Both the position numbers and the translations under genes were made by a program. DNA of 64,000 nt from Albula goreensis (lineage: Eukaryota > Chordata > Actinopteri > Albuliformes > Albulidae): NCBI GenBank assembly GCA_022829145.1, contig CM040747.1:35728052-35792051 (forward strand). The letters run 5' to 3'. Shown in pieces: positions 1 through 12,529 of the stretch (its first letter is position 1; the number at the start of each line of letters is the position of its first letter). Below the pieces are notes generated by a model that saw nothing but the letters and a program-made list of their open reading frames with translations, was not told where the DNA came from and made no database searches.

Positions 1-1018
1 TGTGATTAAAGCAAATGGTATACATAGAGTAAATATTGAGTCATTTTTACTTCAAGTTTTTAAGTAAATACTAACAAACTTTTTTTCTGGATTACTGTGT
101 ATTGCTGAACAATAATGTAATCTTGTTTGAGAAATATCATTTGATGGAAAATGTAGATTAGATTTTGATGAGTGATAAAACAAATGCATTCTTGGTTGGT
201 GACTCAGACTTTGGACCAGATTGTAACCACACAACCATGTACACCCTCCCTCTCTCTCATGCACATGCACACACAGGACACACACACACACACACAAAGA
301 CACACAAACACATGCAATTAAACAATTTCAATGCATTTGGCTTAATATGTTTAAATATTGAAATGTAATGTAAAAACAAGTTCAAATTGATGTTGAAATG
401 GTTGAGACAGGCATCTGAAATTCCTCTTTAATCATAATTTCATAACAACACCTAACTTAAATCTTTGAGGTGTAGCCCAGAGATCCTCCCATAGTTGTGG
501 GAGTCCAGGAACAAACCAATCACAAACTGAGTCCAGAAATACATGTCACAAATGGAGGGATGGAGTGCAGGAATGTAAATTACATAGTGAGGGGGTGGAG
601 TCCAAAAGCAAATGATGAGAAACCAAAGGGATGGAGTCCATAAAAACACCAAACAGAAACCTACAGGGTGTATATGGGTTGTGTACATGGCATTCATATG
701 AATATATTAATGTTATTGTTAGTGTTTACTCTATCTTTTAAAGATGTAAGGCAAAGCCAGACTGTTTTTCTCCAGCTCTTATTAATTTCACCCTATCATA
801 AACAAATCACACACATATATATAATATGACACATGCAGAATTAAATCTGTATCTAGTAGGAACAAAAATATGATTCACTTGTTTGGTGTGGGGATCAAAA
901 ATTGAATATTGATAAGACTTATTCACCACCTATCACAACAACTTTTCTTGTTATCTGGGAATTATTCTGGTGAATACATAAAAAATGATCAGAGTGCACA
1001 AGATAATTTTACATACCA
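1..1018. other. AT-rich intergenic DNA, no gene seen
   Basis: No exon-like or transposon-like protein signal was recognised on either strand. Around 480-650 the phrase GGATGGAGTCCA and close variants recurs three or four times at uneven spacing, a decayed short tandem repeat. A CA-rich patch lies at about 260-311. Confidence 0.5.
261..311. repeat. Interrupted CA microsatellite
   Basis: A run of CA dinucleotides broken by GG and AAAGA interruptions. It creates a spurious His/Thr-rich open frame on the forward strand. Confidence 0.85.
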
Positions 1019-1538
1019 GGATGCTGAGGGTTCTATTGTGAGTGAATGAGTGAGTGAGGATGCTGAATGTTGAGTGAGTGTGTGAGGATGCTGAATGTTG
1101 AGTGAGTGAGTGAGGATGCTGAATGTTGAGTGAGTGAGTGAGGATGCTGAATGTTGAGTGAGTATGTGAGGATGCTGAATGTTGAGTGAGTGAGTGAGGA
1201 TGCTGAATGTTGAGTGAGTGTGTGAGGATGCTGAATGTTGAGTGAGTGAGCGAGTAAGTGAGTGAGGATGATGAATGTTGAGTGAGTGAATGAGTGTGTG
1301 TGGATGCTGAATGTTGAGTGAGTGAGTAAGTGAGTGAGGATGCTGAATGTTGTGTGAATGAATAAGTGAATGAATGAGGATGCGGAATGTTGAGTGAGTG
1401 GGCAAGTGGTTGAGTGAGTGAGTGATGGTACTGAATGTTGAGTGAGTGAGTGAGTGAATGAAGTTGCTGAATGATGACTCAGTCCTAACTGAATGTTGGA
1501 TGTGAGTGAGTGAGAAAACTGAATGTTGCATGAGTGAG
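1019..1538. repeat. 30-bp class minisatellite, left block
   Basis: Tandem units built from GAGGATGCTGAATGTTGAG followed by a variable number of GTGA tetramers. Unit length varies mainly through GTGA copy number, so this is a minisatellite with an embedded tetranucleotide repeat. Open frames on the reverse strand (His-Ser-Leu-Thr repeats) are by-products of the repeat. The array resumes at about 2012 beyond a LINE insertion. Confidence 0.93.
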
Positions 1539-2011
1539 TTTTTTTTTGTTTTTAACCCACCTTTATTATGACACTAAAACATATCACAGAACTCAAAACA
1601 GCCATTCTACAAACCCAAAAACTGGAACACATAAACACCCACAAAAACACACAAAAAACATTCAACACCCAAAACCCATCACTTGCCCAAAAAATAAAAA
1701 AGCAAGTGTCAGCTCCCCATTGGCTTCAACAGCACACAACACCCCCCAAACCCCCGTGCACATCTAAACCCATCCAAGCTGTCCACCAGCCTGTAATAGG
1801 CATGCTCCACCCTGAGCCCGGCAGCCAGCCGCCCTGTCATCATCTGCACAGGGTCCATTGACCCCGTTCCCCATATCCGACTCTTCCTGGTTTTTCAACT
1901 TAGCCACCCCTGACAAAAAGTTCATTAAAACCTGCACATGTTTCTTTTGTACCATATACCTTGGGCCAAGAATAAAAAGCAGAAAACCCCTCCTCCAGCC
2001 CCTGAAAAAAT
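1539..2011 (-). mobile_element. 3' end of a Tx1/L1-like LINE, inside a minisatellite
   Basis: Reading the reverse strand, this block begins with a peptide containing FYSWPKVYG, then in a different frame QVLMNFLSGVAKLKNQEES, and ends in a T9-G-T5 run on the forward strand, which is an oligo(A) tail on the element strand. The pattern 'NFL.G.AKL' after the RT domain is what I know from the C-terminal part of Tx1-group (L1 clade) ORF2 proteins in fish and frogs. The change of frame after KVYG shows a frameshift, so this is a dead 5'-truncated copy. The forward strand is C/A-rich, unlike the GTGA-rich flanks, which marks its edges. A different L1-clade lineage is possible. Confidence 0.6.
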
Positions 2012-2911
2012 GAATGCTCTGTGAGTGAGTGAATGATTGAGTGAGTGCCAGTGTACTGAATGTTGAGTGAGTGAGTGAGTGAGTGAAGATACTGAATATT
2101 GAATGAGTGAGTTAGTGACTGAGTGGGTGCAGGTATACTGAATGTTGAGTGAATGAGTGAGTGAATGAGTGAGCAGGTGAGTGAATGAGGATGCTGAATG
2201 TTGAGTGAGTGAGTGAGTGATGATGCTGATTGATGAGTGAGTGAATGAGGATGCTGAATGTTGAGTGAATGAGTGACTGAGTGCAAGAATGCTGAATGTT
2301 GAGTGAGTAAGTGTGTGAGTGAGTGAATGAGGATGCTAAATGTTTAATGAATAAGTGATGGTATTTAATCTTTAGTGAGTGAGTGAATAAGAATGCTGAA
2401 GGCTGAATGCTGAATGTTGAATGAGTGAGTGAGTGAGTGTGGATGCTAAATGTTGAGTGAGAGAGAGAGCGAATGAGAATGTTGAATAGTGAGTGAATGA
2501 TAGTATTGAATGTTGAGTGCGTGACTGAGTGAATGAGGATGCTGAATGTTGAGTGAGTGAATTAGTGAGTGAATGAAGATGCTGAATGTTGAGTGCATAA
2601 AGGAATGAGGATCTTGAATGTTGAGTGAGTGAGTGAATGAAAATGCTGAATGTTGAGTGAGTGAGTGAGTGAATGAGGATATTGAATGTTGAGTGAGTGA
2701 GTGAATGAGGATATTGAATGTTGAGTGAGTGAATGAGTGAGTGAGTGAATGAATGAGGATACTGAATGTTGAGTGAGTGAGTGTGCGAGAATGCTGAATG
2801 TTGAGTGAGTGAGTGAATGAGTGAGTGAGGTAATGAGGATGCTGAATGTTTAGTAAGTGAATGAGTGAGTGAGGAAATGAGGATACTGAACGTTGAGTGA
2901 GTGGGTGAGTA
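2012..2911. repeat. 30-bp class minisatellite, right block
   Basis: Continuation of the array at 1019-1538 with the same GATGCTGAATGTTGAG core and GTGA spacers. Units here are more diverged (GAATGA, GTGCAAGAATG and other variants). The array fades out near 2911 into non-repetitive sequence. Confidence 0.93.
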
Positions 2912-3330
2912 ACAGTGAGTCCTGGCTGACTGCTATGTGAGGACACTGGGACAGGATCTGGCTGGATGTTGTGCTGCACACTATGAGTGAGCCACATGGC
3001 AGTTAGTGGTGGAGCATGAAGCCGTGGGGATTGGAGTGGACCACCCATTGAGCCTGTCTCAGGCCCCAGGGCTCAGGTGAGTGAGCAGGAAGTGGAAAAC
3101 ACGCAGAATGGATTTATGTTTCATGGTCCTGTCCTTCTATCTGCATGTTTTAATGTTTTGACATAGATTGGTGGCCCAGAACACAACCTGTCTTTGACCT
3201 CATTTATCAACCCCAGATGTATGCTGTGTGTGTGTGGCTAGCGGAGTCTATGAGTCTGATGTAAGGGTATGTCAATGGGTCTCAGAGTGCAGAGGCAGCA
3301 GAGTGCTCATAGGGCTCCTCCGTATGCTTC

Positions 3331-3333
<3 letters not shown>
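2912..3333. other. Unique sequence, nothing recognised
   Basis: Moderately GC-rich flank between the minisatellite and a long CA repeat. No exon or element signal was seen. Confidence 0.4.

Positions 3334-3421
<88 letters not shown>
3334..3421. repeat. (CA)n microsatellite, about 44 units
   Basis: An uninterrupted AC/CA run of about 88 bases. It gives rise to matching poly-His/Thr and poly-Cys/Val open frames that are not genes. Confidence 0.98.
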
Positions 3422-3422
<1 letters not shown>

Positions 3423-5024
3423 AGGAAACAAGCTTTAACCTTGTGCTTGCACAGAATGCCCTGTGACACTGACCAGTCAGTGAATACCGTACTGTAAAAG
3501 CTGTTGTCTTTTACTTTACACACACAATCACTCTCACTTCAGTTTCTATCTCACACACACATAAGCACTTACTCACAGCCACTTACTCACTTGTGTCACA
3601 ATCTCTCCCTCTGTGTCACAATCTTGTCCCCTTCCCGTCACAAGTCGCCTCTCTCTATTACAATCTGTTGTGCTCAGATTTCAGCTTCTTACACAACTGA
3701 ATCTCCATTGGCAATCCACCCTCTGCTTTCTCAATCTGAGCTCCACAGCCAACATTTTATCATTTCTCACATCTCACATCTCACCTCTCAATATCACTTT
3801 TACTGTTTGCAGTATTTCAGATCTCTATCCCACAATTTCCCCAGCCTCAATGACAGGACCTCATTCAGGGTACAAATTCATTCATGCAGTTCAAAGCCAC
3901 AGAAATGTGCTCACAGCCCCACGAATGGTTTCCCTCCTCAGTGTTCTGTGCTGAGATGGATGCTGCCAAAGTTGTTATGCCTAGCACAGAATGAGATTGG
4001 CAGATTGTTGGACAGGATGCAAGGAGGATAAACTTGCCATTAAAGATGATGACAGCACAAATGTTGATGTGCTTCTGGAGAGCGACCTCTGACCCCAGCC
4101 AGCTGGGCCAACCATATGCCCTAGTGACACTACACATGTCGGTGCGACCTATAGTAACCCTATGGGGGTGTAGGGGGTGGCCCTAACAAGCTGTCATTCA
4201 ACCCTGGCCACTCCCATTGCTGGAAACATGCAGCAACAGTCCAACATTCCCAGCAAACAGGACAGCTTTCCTCCTTCTCAGAATGATATTTTTAGTCACA
4301 GGAAAAATGACAGGAATATGTGTTCCTGTCATTCCTGTTCAGGAATCCAGAATATGTGTAGGGAATTATATACCCGCATACAGTTTTTCCTATAATTTTT
4401 GTTCCCCAAAATAAGGTGGATGAAGCTGAGAAAATTTTAGAAATACCGTATGTCAGAAGATGAATTTAGACATGAGAAAAGTTGTTTGTTTGTAAGATAC
4501 TGTGTCACACCAAGGAGGCAGTTCTCAAAAGACAAATAGATGAAAAACAACTGAAATACATCAGCTATCTGCCCATAAGAAAAGATGGGTATCCTATATT
4601 TTTTAATTACTTATATTGTATATCCTACTGCCTACTCCTTGAAGAAAGGATTTACATGCAGAGATTGAGATTATACTGTTGTATTACTAACCTTAGTTGA
4701 GTATGCTTACTGTATACATACTGTATACTGTATGCTTACTCTATACATACAGGATAAAACCATCTGCAAAATGACTAAATTAGAATTGTAGTGAATGACC
4801 ACGCTCTGTCCTCTACAGAATGTGGGTCTGCTGTAGGCTGCAGGGACATGTCGAAAGACACAGTGACCCCCTCAAATGAGCAGATGGACCTGAGCAAGCA
4901 GTGGATCAGACACGCAGTTTCTGCAATTTAGGGGAGCAGAGATTCCTGTGCGCTCTCACCCAATCTCGCCAAACGGAGCAGCTGCTGTCAGACTGTATTG
5001 ACAAGTGTGTGTGTGATTGGCTCT
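3422..5024. other. Intergenic DNA with a small hairpin
   Basis: The stretch from 3500 to 3850 is pyrimidine-rich (TCTCACA motifs) and keeps a 175-codon frame open by composition only. At 4306-4333 there is an 11-bp inverted repeat, AATGACAGGAA paired with TTCCTGTCATT around a 6-base loop. No gene was recognised. Confidence 0.45.

Positions 5025-5058
<34 letters not shown>
5025..5058. repeat. (TG)n microsatellite
   Basis: Pure TG run of about 17 units. Confidence 0.95.
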
Positions 5059-5060
<2 letters not shown>

Positions 5061-5104
5061 CACATGGCTTGTGTGTGTGATGACTGCCAATGTCAGTATC
5101 CATG

Positions 5105-5235
5105 CAACATGCCACACCTAATAACATCATCCAGGCAAAAAGAGAAAAAAAAAAAAAACCCAGCCAATTCATCGTCCAGGCAAAACACCACAGCCAATAA
5201 CATCATCCAGAACAAACACCACAGCCAATTGCCTA
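5105..5235. repeat. Short tandem repeat, AATAACATCATCCAG
   Basis: Three to four imperfect copies of a roughly 30-base unit containing CCAATAACATCATCCAG, the second copy altered to CCAATTCATCGTCCAG. An A-rich tract interrupts the first copy. Confidence 0.6.
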
Positions 5236-5883
5236 ATCAAATGTGCAACCATTTCTTACCAGAAGGAAAACCCCAATATACTGTGCCAGTTACACTGACA
5301 TGCAAACTCTGTGTATGCTGGTTTATGTTCCCGCTAGTTTTGTTATTGCTAAATGAAGGTTGTTGAACACATGTTTGAAGTTATTTAATCATTTTTCTTG
5401 GATGCTATAATTATTTGATTTCTTTAGAAAAGAAGCATACCTCAGCTACAGAATGGAAGAATTACTTTATCTAACACATTTAGAATCCTGAGATGTGATG
5501 TATGGGAGTTTTAAAGGGGAAAAATCTAAGGGTTAAAGGGGAAAATCATCCAGGACCAGCACACACAGGGGGCCCAAGGACCAGCACACACAGGGGGGGC
5601 CCAGGACCATTACACACAAGGGAGACCTTTTGAGGTGGTCCTCACTTTTTATTTTAATGTAATCTAACTGAAGTGTTAGTGCCTCCCGGACATATCAGCA
5701 AAAGCTGGATGCATACAATGGAATGCTTGATGACGAGAATAGGTCATTAAGGGCGGTCCTAGAATTTTCAATGAATTCTTATAATACGTCACACACCCCT
5801 ACTGATCCATCGTTCCTTAGACAAATTAAACAGAGTTGTCACAAATAGTTTTTCTGTTAACCATTTTTTTCCCATTCCTTCAG
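5236..5883. other. Intergenic DNA with a 25-bp class triplication
   Basis: At about 5550-5625 the phrase CCAGGACCAGCACACACAGG is repeated three times with decay. Otherwise nothing recognised. Confidence 0.45.
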
Positions 5884-6024
5884 AACCGGAGCAGCCACTA
5901 CAGCGGCACAAACAGACTCTCAGACTGCATAATCATATGCCTGGGTTGCTGGTCATCCAACGCATGCAAGTTTATATCAGGTTAAATTGTTCAGACATCT
6001 GTTCCCCCATGTCTCTTTGATCAA
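5884..6024 (-). repeat. Dispersed repeat, copy 1 (reverse)
   Basis: The reverse complement of this block matches 13575-13697 nearly base for base in several stretches, including GCGTTGGATGACCAGC, the ACCCAGGCAT segment and ATTTAACCTGA. This makes a long inverted pair about 7.6 kb apart. I cannot name the family; no coding signal is visible in either copy. Confidence 0.75.
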
Positions 6025-6430
6025 TTGATAACTAATTTAGCTATGCACCGAAACCTTATTCTGTACTTATGACTGGCAGTTTTTGGGGGCTACCCTCACC
6101 TCAAAGAGAGAACTACTCCTCCCCCCTTAGACCCCAAGCCCAAGTGCATTCTCTACAATATCCTTCATAAATAAACCCATTTGCTAAATCATTGTCTGAG
6201 AATTCTGTACTACTGACATCCTGAAAGCTGAAGCTGAAATTACCTGAAGCTTGTAAACAGCTAAGACAAATGATCCTTTGGCCAGGGGCAAAGCTACCAA
6301 GGGAAATGGAACCTTTGTGTATTAACTGTTTTATGGACATGCAACTAAAAATGTAACTAGCAACTAAGCTATCAAAACCACCAGTATGATGCCAAGAAAA
6401 AATAAATACTAGTGCACAACTAGTGGAATT
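6025..6430. other. Unique sequence, nothing recognised
   Basis: AT-rich DNA leading into the 60-bp minisatellite. The 120-codon reverse frame here shows no recognisable family. Confidence 0.4.
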
Positions 6431-6812
6431 TCTAGCATTAGCACTGCAGGACTGCAGTGTGAGCCATAGCGGCACAGTATTTCACAATCTTTAGATTAGC
6501 CCTGCATAGCTGCATAGCTGTGCAGTATTTCACAGTCTCTAGCATTAGCGCTGCAGGGCTGCAGTGTGAGATCCATTGCTGTGCAGTATTTCACAGTCTT
6601 CAGAATTAGTGCTGCAGGGCTGCAGTGTGAGCCATAGCAGTGCAGTATTTCACAGTCCTTAGCATTAGCGCTGCAGGGCAGCTGTGTGAGCCATAGCTGC
6701 ACAGTATTTCACAATCTTTAGCATTTGCCCTGCAGGGCTGCAGAGTGAGCCATAGCTGTGCAGTATTTCACAATCTTTAGCATTAGCGCTCCAGGGCTGC
6801 AGTGTGAGCCAT
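6431..6812. repeat. 60-bp class minisatellite, six to seven copies
   Basis: Units read approximately TTAGCGCTGCAGGGCTGCAG, then GTGTGAGCCATAGCTGTGC, then AGTATTTCACAGTC. Copies differ by point changes and small indels, and the second copy is shortened. CTGCAG sites recur once or twice per unit. Confidence 0.92.
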
Positions 6813-7429
6813 GTGGTGCCTACCCAAAAACAGAGAATAATGCATGCACACTGTTCCTTTGTGTTTCACTTTTGGCATGTCAGACATACTAAATTTCAGA
6901 AAGTGACAGTCTATTGTGTGCTTGATGTGTATTTGTAATACATGATCTGTGTGTGTTCATATTGCTTTGAGTATGTTGTCATTGTCAACAATCCAGTCAA
7001 GCTATTAGCTATGGAGGAAAAATTCAGGCAATTTAACTAGATTGAATGTGGAAAGGAATCAAACATATAAAGGGCCAGATTGTGAAGGATGTCTGAAATA
7101 TCCCCTGATACAACAAGACATCAATATAAACTATAAACAGCCATCTCAGAGACAGACAAAGCCATTGACAAAGAGAGGACTTTACAAATACATTTTTGTT
7201 TTTAAAATGACTGAAGCAAGTATCTCTTAGGGTGGGGGTTTATAACCTCTGTCCTGGGAGACCAGTGTATGCTTGTAGAGAGACAGAGTCCATTATTCAG
7301 GATTATTTTGGCACCTGTGCAGGCACAAATCAAGGTACATGAGAGTGAGATAATGGCCGTGTTTTGTGCAATTAGCTAAACAATTACACAAGCTTACATC
7401 AAAGGCCATGGACCTCATCACGCACATGT

Positions 7430-7430
<1 letters not shown>
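6813..7430. other. Intergenic DNA, nothing coding
   Basis: AT-rich. Near 7240-7262 the words CTCTGTCCTGGGAGACCAGTG resemble the 'ggtcctggagagcc' class of fish dispersed repeat seen more clearly at 44635. Confidence 0.4.

Positions 7431-7518
<88 letters not shown>
7431..7518. repeat. (CA)n microsatellite, about 44 units
   Basis: Pure CA run of about 88 bases, almost the same length as the one at 3334. Confidence 0.98.
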
Positions 7519-7522
<4 letters not shown>

Positions 7523-9223
7523 TTAGCTAATCTAAAGCTAATCTACAGAGAACACAGACATGGACACAGAGAGAACACATTAAGCACGCACAGAGAAGCC
7601 TGGATGGACACAAGGAGAACAAATAAACTCCCCACAGAAAAGCAGAAATAGACAGAGGGAGAACAATTAAACATAAATTAGTGAATAAATATATATTTTC
7701 ATGCAATTGTAGGTCATTAAGCCTTGTTAAGTTCCCTTATGTTGACATTTTTTCACTCTTGATTTATATGAAGTTTATTTACACATCTCTTAACAAGAAA
7801 ACAAACAGCAAAGAACTTACAGCTACACAGAAACATACACAAACACATTTAGTCTCTCACAATTACTCTGACACCTAGTGACATAACAATATTACAAGAA
7901 TCAATTCCATGTATTAGGCCATTTTTTTGTTGTGAACAAGTTCTGTCAAAGGCACAGAAAACAGTTCCAGGCATTACAAAGACAGAGTTACTGGCAACAT
8001 GTCCTGATGGTTATCATCAGGATATACAAAACATCATGGAGGGTGACTGCCAATTACATTTTAAAACGGTTCCAAACAGATTGTAATAGCAGATTCAGCA
8101 CCATTTTGTATTCTGATTCTGTTAAACTCCTTCATCAAAGATAGAAAGTAAAGAATCACAAACCTACTAGTTATATTCAAACTGTGTAGGTCTGATGTAT
8201 CATAAAGTATTTGCTTTGCAGTTCAACTGTTCAGAAACCACTAGTGATCAGAGAACACTATTGAGTGTGACAGAAAACTGCTTTAACAATGCAATGATAA
8301 GTGAGGCTAGTGCCTCAGGGAACAGGCTACTCCTCTGTGACATCACTGAAGAGCTCTCCATGCACCTGTGACCACTAGCATCATTGACCCACAGGATTCC
8401 TTCATGAGCTACATAAACAGCTCATTGTGTGTGTACATGTGTGTGTGTAAACATTATAATTTGTAAGTGTTCTTTGTGTTTGAACAATTTTTTTCTCATT
8501 TTGGCTGCCTCATTGTTTTTATTTTGAAAAAACTTTCAGTATGACATTTGCATGTCTGCTTGCTATCCAGGGCCTATTTGAACTTGTTAACTATTAATTA
8601 ATGGATTCAACAAAACACCACAGTAGGTAACTCAGCAATCCAAGAGGGTTATGAATGCTTTCACAACACTAAAGATTATGAAGTTAGAAAGACAGATAGG
8701 TAAATTCACTGTAACTGCCTTGAGCAATCTATAAATTACTGACTATTTGTAATAATTCCTGGGTACCAAACATTATGTTGTAATACTTACATTGGAACAC
8801 ATGTTGATCAAAAAGATCAGTTGGTCCAGCTAGGCTCACCATGAACCTACAATATTCTACAGATTATCTGGTACTGCATGGACTTGGTCTGGACTTGCAC
8901 ACAGTTAATGGTCTCTGCCTCTTTAACATGATTAGGCTGCTGATTCCAAGTTGTTATTTATATTTACAAATCTTGTGCTATATTATTTCCTGATATCTGA
9001 ACAGAATGTTTTCTTCTGACACAATGAGAGTTAGATCATTCTGCATAGTAACTTAAAAAGTTACTTATTAAGAGCAGTAAACAGCTCATTACAGTTCAGG
9101 GGCTGCAGCTGAACAAACTGCTTAATGAAACAGAGGTTACAAACCCCCACCGTAAGAGATACTTGCTTTATTCATTTTAAAAACAAAAATGTATTTGTAA
9201 AGTCCTCTCTTTATACATGGCTT

Positions 9224-9225
<2 letters not shown>
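7519..9225. other. AT-rich intergenic DNA, nothing recognised
   Basis: About 1.7 kb with no tandem structure, no transposon protein signal and no exon-like frame. Confidence 0.5.

Positions 9226-9311
<86 letters not shown>
9226..9311. repeat. Compound (CT)n(CA)n microsatellite
   Basis: About 37 CT units followed directly by about 6 CA units. On the reverse strand it yields poly Glu-Arg, a composition artefact. Confidence 0.98.
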
Positions 9312-9312
<1 letters not shown>

Positions 9313-10316
9313 AACATACTCATGCACACACACCTCTCTGGGCTGGGGGGCACAGCTCTGGGGTTAGACATAAATAAAGTGCAGGTCATGAACAGCAGGC
9401 TTCATTGTTCAGCTCTAGTCCTCACAAGCTCGCTGAAGGCTTTATGGGCTCTTTAATTAGCACAGCCGGCGGATCCCCCGACCCTTTCCCTTTCTCCTCT
9501 CCACTCCCATCCGCCCCTTTCCTGCCCCCCTCTCTGCCCTTCTCTCATCTTCCCCTCTCCCCCTCCGCTCTCCTGCAGAGTCTGCGGTGTCGGGCCCACC
9601 CCTGTGCTTAAGCTGTGGTCTGACAGAGCTTCACCCTGTGACCCAGAGCAGAACTGCCAACATCACATCAGTTACTGAAGGGAGAGGAAGACAAGCGGAA
9701 TGTCATTAAGGCTGACAGATTCCTCTCCCTGGAGTTCCCAGGTGAGAACAAATCATGGGGAGTCACTCCTGGTGTGTGTGTTTGTGTGAGTGTGTGCATT
9801 ATTTTATGTATGTGTGCTCATGTTCATTTTTTTGAGAGTGAAAGAATATGAAAGTTGCTTTGAAGTTCTTGGAAATTTTGCAAGTAAGCACTGTTTTAGT
9901 AGAAAATAAGCTGCAGCATGATGGGGTGATGTCAATTCAGCTGCAGATCAATTATTATCAACAGTATGATATAAAAATAACCAGAGAGAAATATCCCCTC
10001 ATCCAGAGTAAGTCCCTCTAGATAACAACATCTGGTAAAGATCAAAAATGTATCCACAATGTACATCATCACTGAATTTTAATATAATGACAGAAACAAG
10101 CGATGGAGGAACCACTAATCATGAAATACACATGAAATTACGACAGGAAACAGCTGACATCCAATGGCTGATCTTTGGATTGTCTACATGTACTATTGTA
10201 TGGATTAGAACTGTGCTCTTATTATAATGTATTTATTGAATAATATATGTATAATTACTTATTACTTTATTCATTATGCCATGTTGTTGTTAATAAACAA
10301 TTCATAATATTAATGG
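9312..10316. other. GC-richer unique block, then AT-rich DNA
   Basis: From 9400 to 9760 the base composition rises and runs of CCTCTCC/CCCTTTCC occur, with CACAGCCGGCGG near 9461-9472. No splice-bounded frame with a known domain was found. It could be a regulatory block, but this rests on composition only. Confidence 0.3.
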
Positions 10317-10502
10317 GACAGCCTATAGCCTAGTGCCTAAGGTGTCTGACTGGGACCTGGTCGGTGGCTTAAGCCCCAGTGCAGCTGCTGGGCCCTTGAG
10401 CAAGGCCCTTACCCAACATTGCTCCCAGGGAGATTGGCTCCTGGGTAGTCTAATAGATTAAGTCAATTGGATGAAAGCATCAGCTAAATAATTGTCATTT
10501 CG
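10317..10502 (+). mobile_element. tRNA-derived SINE with L2-type tail, old copy
   Basis: Same family as the copies at 49694 and 57968. The head GCCTATAGCCTAGTGCCTAA carries a slightly decayed box A; the box B region (GGTGGCTTAAGCCCC) is degraded. The body has GGGCCCTTGAGCAAGGCCCT, and the tail reads GGATGAAAGCATCAGCTAAA. Fish SINEs of this build (tRNA head, conserved body, L2-like tail) are V-SINE-like; the exact family name is not certain. Confidence 0.85.
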
Positions 10503-11187
10503 TATTTCATTTACTATGTTGTGTTGTGTTTTTCGCTATATTATAAATTATTCTTCAAGTACAGCCAGGGCAGACTGTTGACTGTTCAAGGTGTTCACAC
10601 CCTATGATAGGAAATGCCTCTGAATCCAGATTGTTCATCTCAGAGTATTCCTCTATTCATCCAAAACTCTATGAATTTAAACTAATGTTTCCATTTCCCA
10701 ACTTTCCCCTCAACCTCAACTTTAAGTATATCCGTTAATCAACTGGCACTGAGAATGACAGGAGACAGACTGACAAACAACAGTTACGACAGACATCTTT
10801 CAGTCTGTCTCTCTGTTTTCTCTCCTCAAGCCTCCTGGCCTCATTTTGTCACAGTGTCACAAAAGCTAACAACAGAACGGTAGTGTGGTTTGGTTCATTC
10901 CATCAACTGTCAACGGTTCACCATCTTGCAGTCTCACTGTCATACTTCAATATGTGCTGGAGGACAAGCATGCATCATCAGTTGTATGACTTCAGTGCAG
11001 TTGCTAATATCCTATATCCTGCAAATATATTTATCAGAATAAAGAATCATACTCTCGGCATGATTCTTTCCCTTGCAATTCACCTCCTTTTACCTTTTTT
11101 TTTTTTACCTGCCATAGACCTAATGATGTTAAGATCCTTAAGTCATAAGTTTAAGATGCAGAACTAGTATAGTTCTCTTGAAATAGT
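10503..11187. other. Intergenic DNA, nothing recognised
   Basis: AT-rich, with one T11 tract near 11096-11106. Confidence 0.4.
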
Positions 11188-11505
11188 CTGAATGGTGAGC
11201 ACACTGTGCAAAGTAGGCCAGTTTATGAGAGCTGAATGGTATGTGTGCACCGTGTAAAGAAGACCAGTTTATGAGAGCTGAATGGTGAGCACACTGTGTA
11301 AAGTAGGCCAGTTTATCAGAGCTGAATGGTGAGCACACTCTGTAAAGTAGGCCAGTTTATCAGAGCTGAATGGTGAGAACACTGTGTAAAGCATGTCAGT
11401 TTATCAGAGCTGAATGGTGAGCCCACTGTTTAAAGTAGACCAGTTTATGAGAGCTGAATGGTGTGGGTGCACTGTGTAAAGGAGGCCAGTTTATCGGAGC
11501 TGAAC
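11188..11505. repeat. 45-bp class minisatellite, seven copies
   Basis: Units contain GAGCTGAATGGTGAGCAC, then ACTGTGTAAAGTAGGCCAG and TTTATCA/TTTATGA. Copies two and seven share the variant GTGTGGGTGC/GTATGTGTGC in place of GAGCACAC, hinting at copying in blocks rather than unit by unit. Confidence 0.92.
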
Positions 11506-12529
11506 ATTTTCTCCTCCCTCTTCACCCTCCTATGTTATGTCCCCTCTCTCTGCCCCGCCTCATTTTGTCTACTCCCCATTCCCCCACACTTTCTTTCTCC
11601 ACAGTTTCTCCTCTGGAACTTTGGTAACCTAGGAATTTTTCAATTGTATGTCAATTATATTATAGTATTTAACAAGAGTAGAAGCACTACAGCCATGGTA
11701 TAAAACATATAAAAATTGTATATGTATTGTAAAATGTAAGGTTATGCCATTCATTGACTGTTACACTATAGTGAGAAGCAATTTTTATGTATAATGTAAT
11801 ACATTTGACAAAAAAATGTAACTATTCACTAAATTCACTGTCTCAGTTATCGGCAAGCATATTAACAGAATTTCACAATGAACTTTGTATGATGCTGTGA
11901 CTTTCACATTTAAATATTGCTAATTGGTTTTCTTGTTGGCTTTTGATGTGTGTTACAATGCACTGATGATACACTGCATCTATCAAGGGTCACGCGAGGA
12001 AGACTATTTTAAATTGAAGCATAGAAAATAGGCCAATTAATAATTCGTTAAGACTTTCACAAATATGGTTTCTCACTGGGTGAAAACAAAAACCTAAAAC
12101 TAGAAGCTCTAGTGGACCTACGATGGAGACAGTGTGATACAAGACATAATTATTTTAAAAAACTTTCTAGCTTGTCACAGGAACTAGCCTATAAGTATTA
12201 TTCGCATTCACAAATCTGGCAGGCATGTGGATGTTCAGTGTGTATTAATGGTATATTAAATTAAATTTATGTATTTGAATACCAGGGAGTACCTACCCGA
12301 CAGTGAACCTTATTGAGTGAAATGTAGCAGTTCAGTGTGGCCTACTTTCTGCCCCCCACATAGACCACCTTAAATCTTTTACAATGTGACAATGGATTAA
12401 AAAGGCAGAGGAATACTTGATATTGTAGAAAAATGTTGAAAATATTCCCAGATGAAGATGACAGAACTCATTGATTACTAGCAATGGTGAAAATAAAACA
12501 TGTAACAAAATACATTTACAATTAAACAT
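11506..12529. other. AT-rich intergenic DNA, nothing recognised
   Basis: No tandem repeat or transposon protein signal; short open frames are unconvincing. Confidence 0.45.

Noticed and set aside
3504..4031. 175-codon forward frame
   Set aside because: Held open by pyrimidine-rich low-complexity DNA; no domain or splice context.
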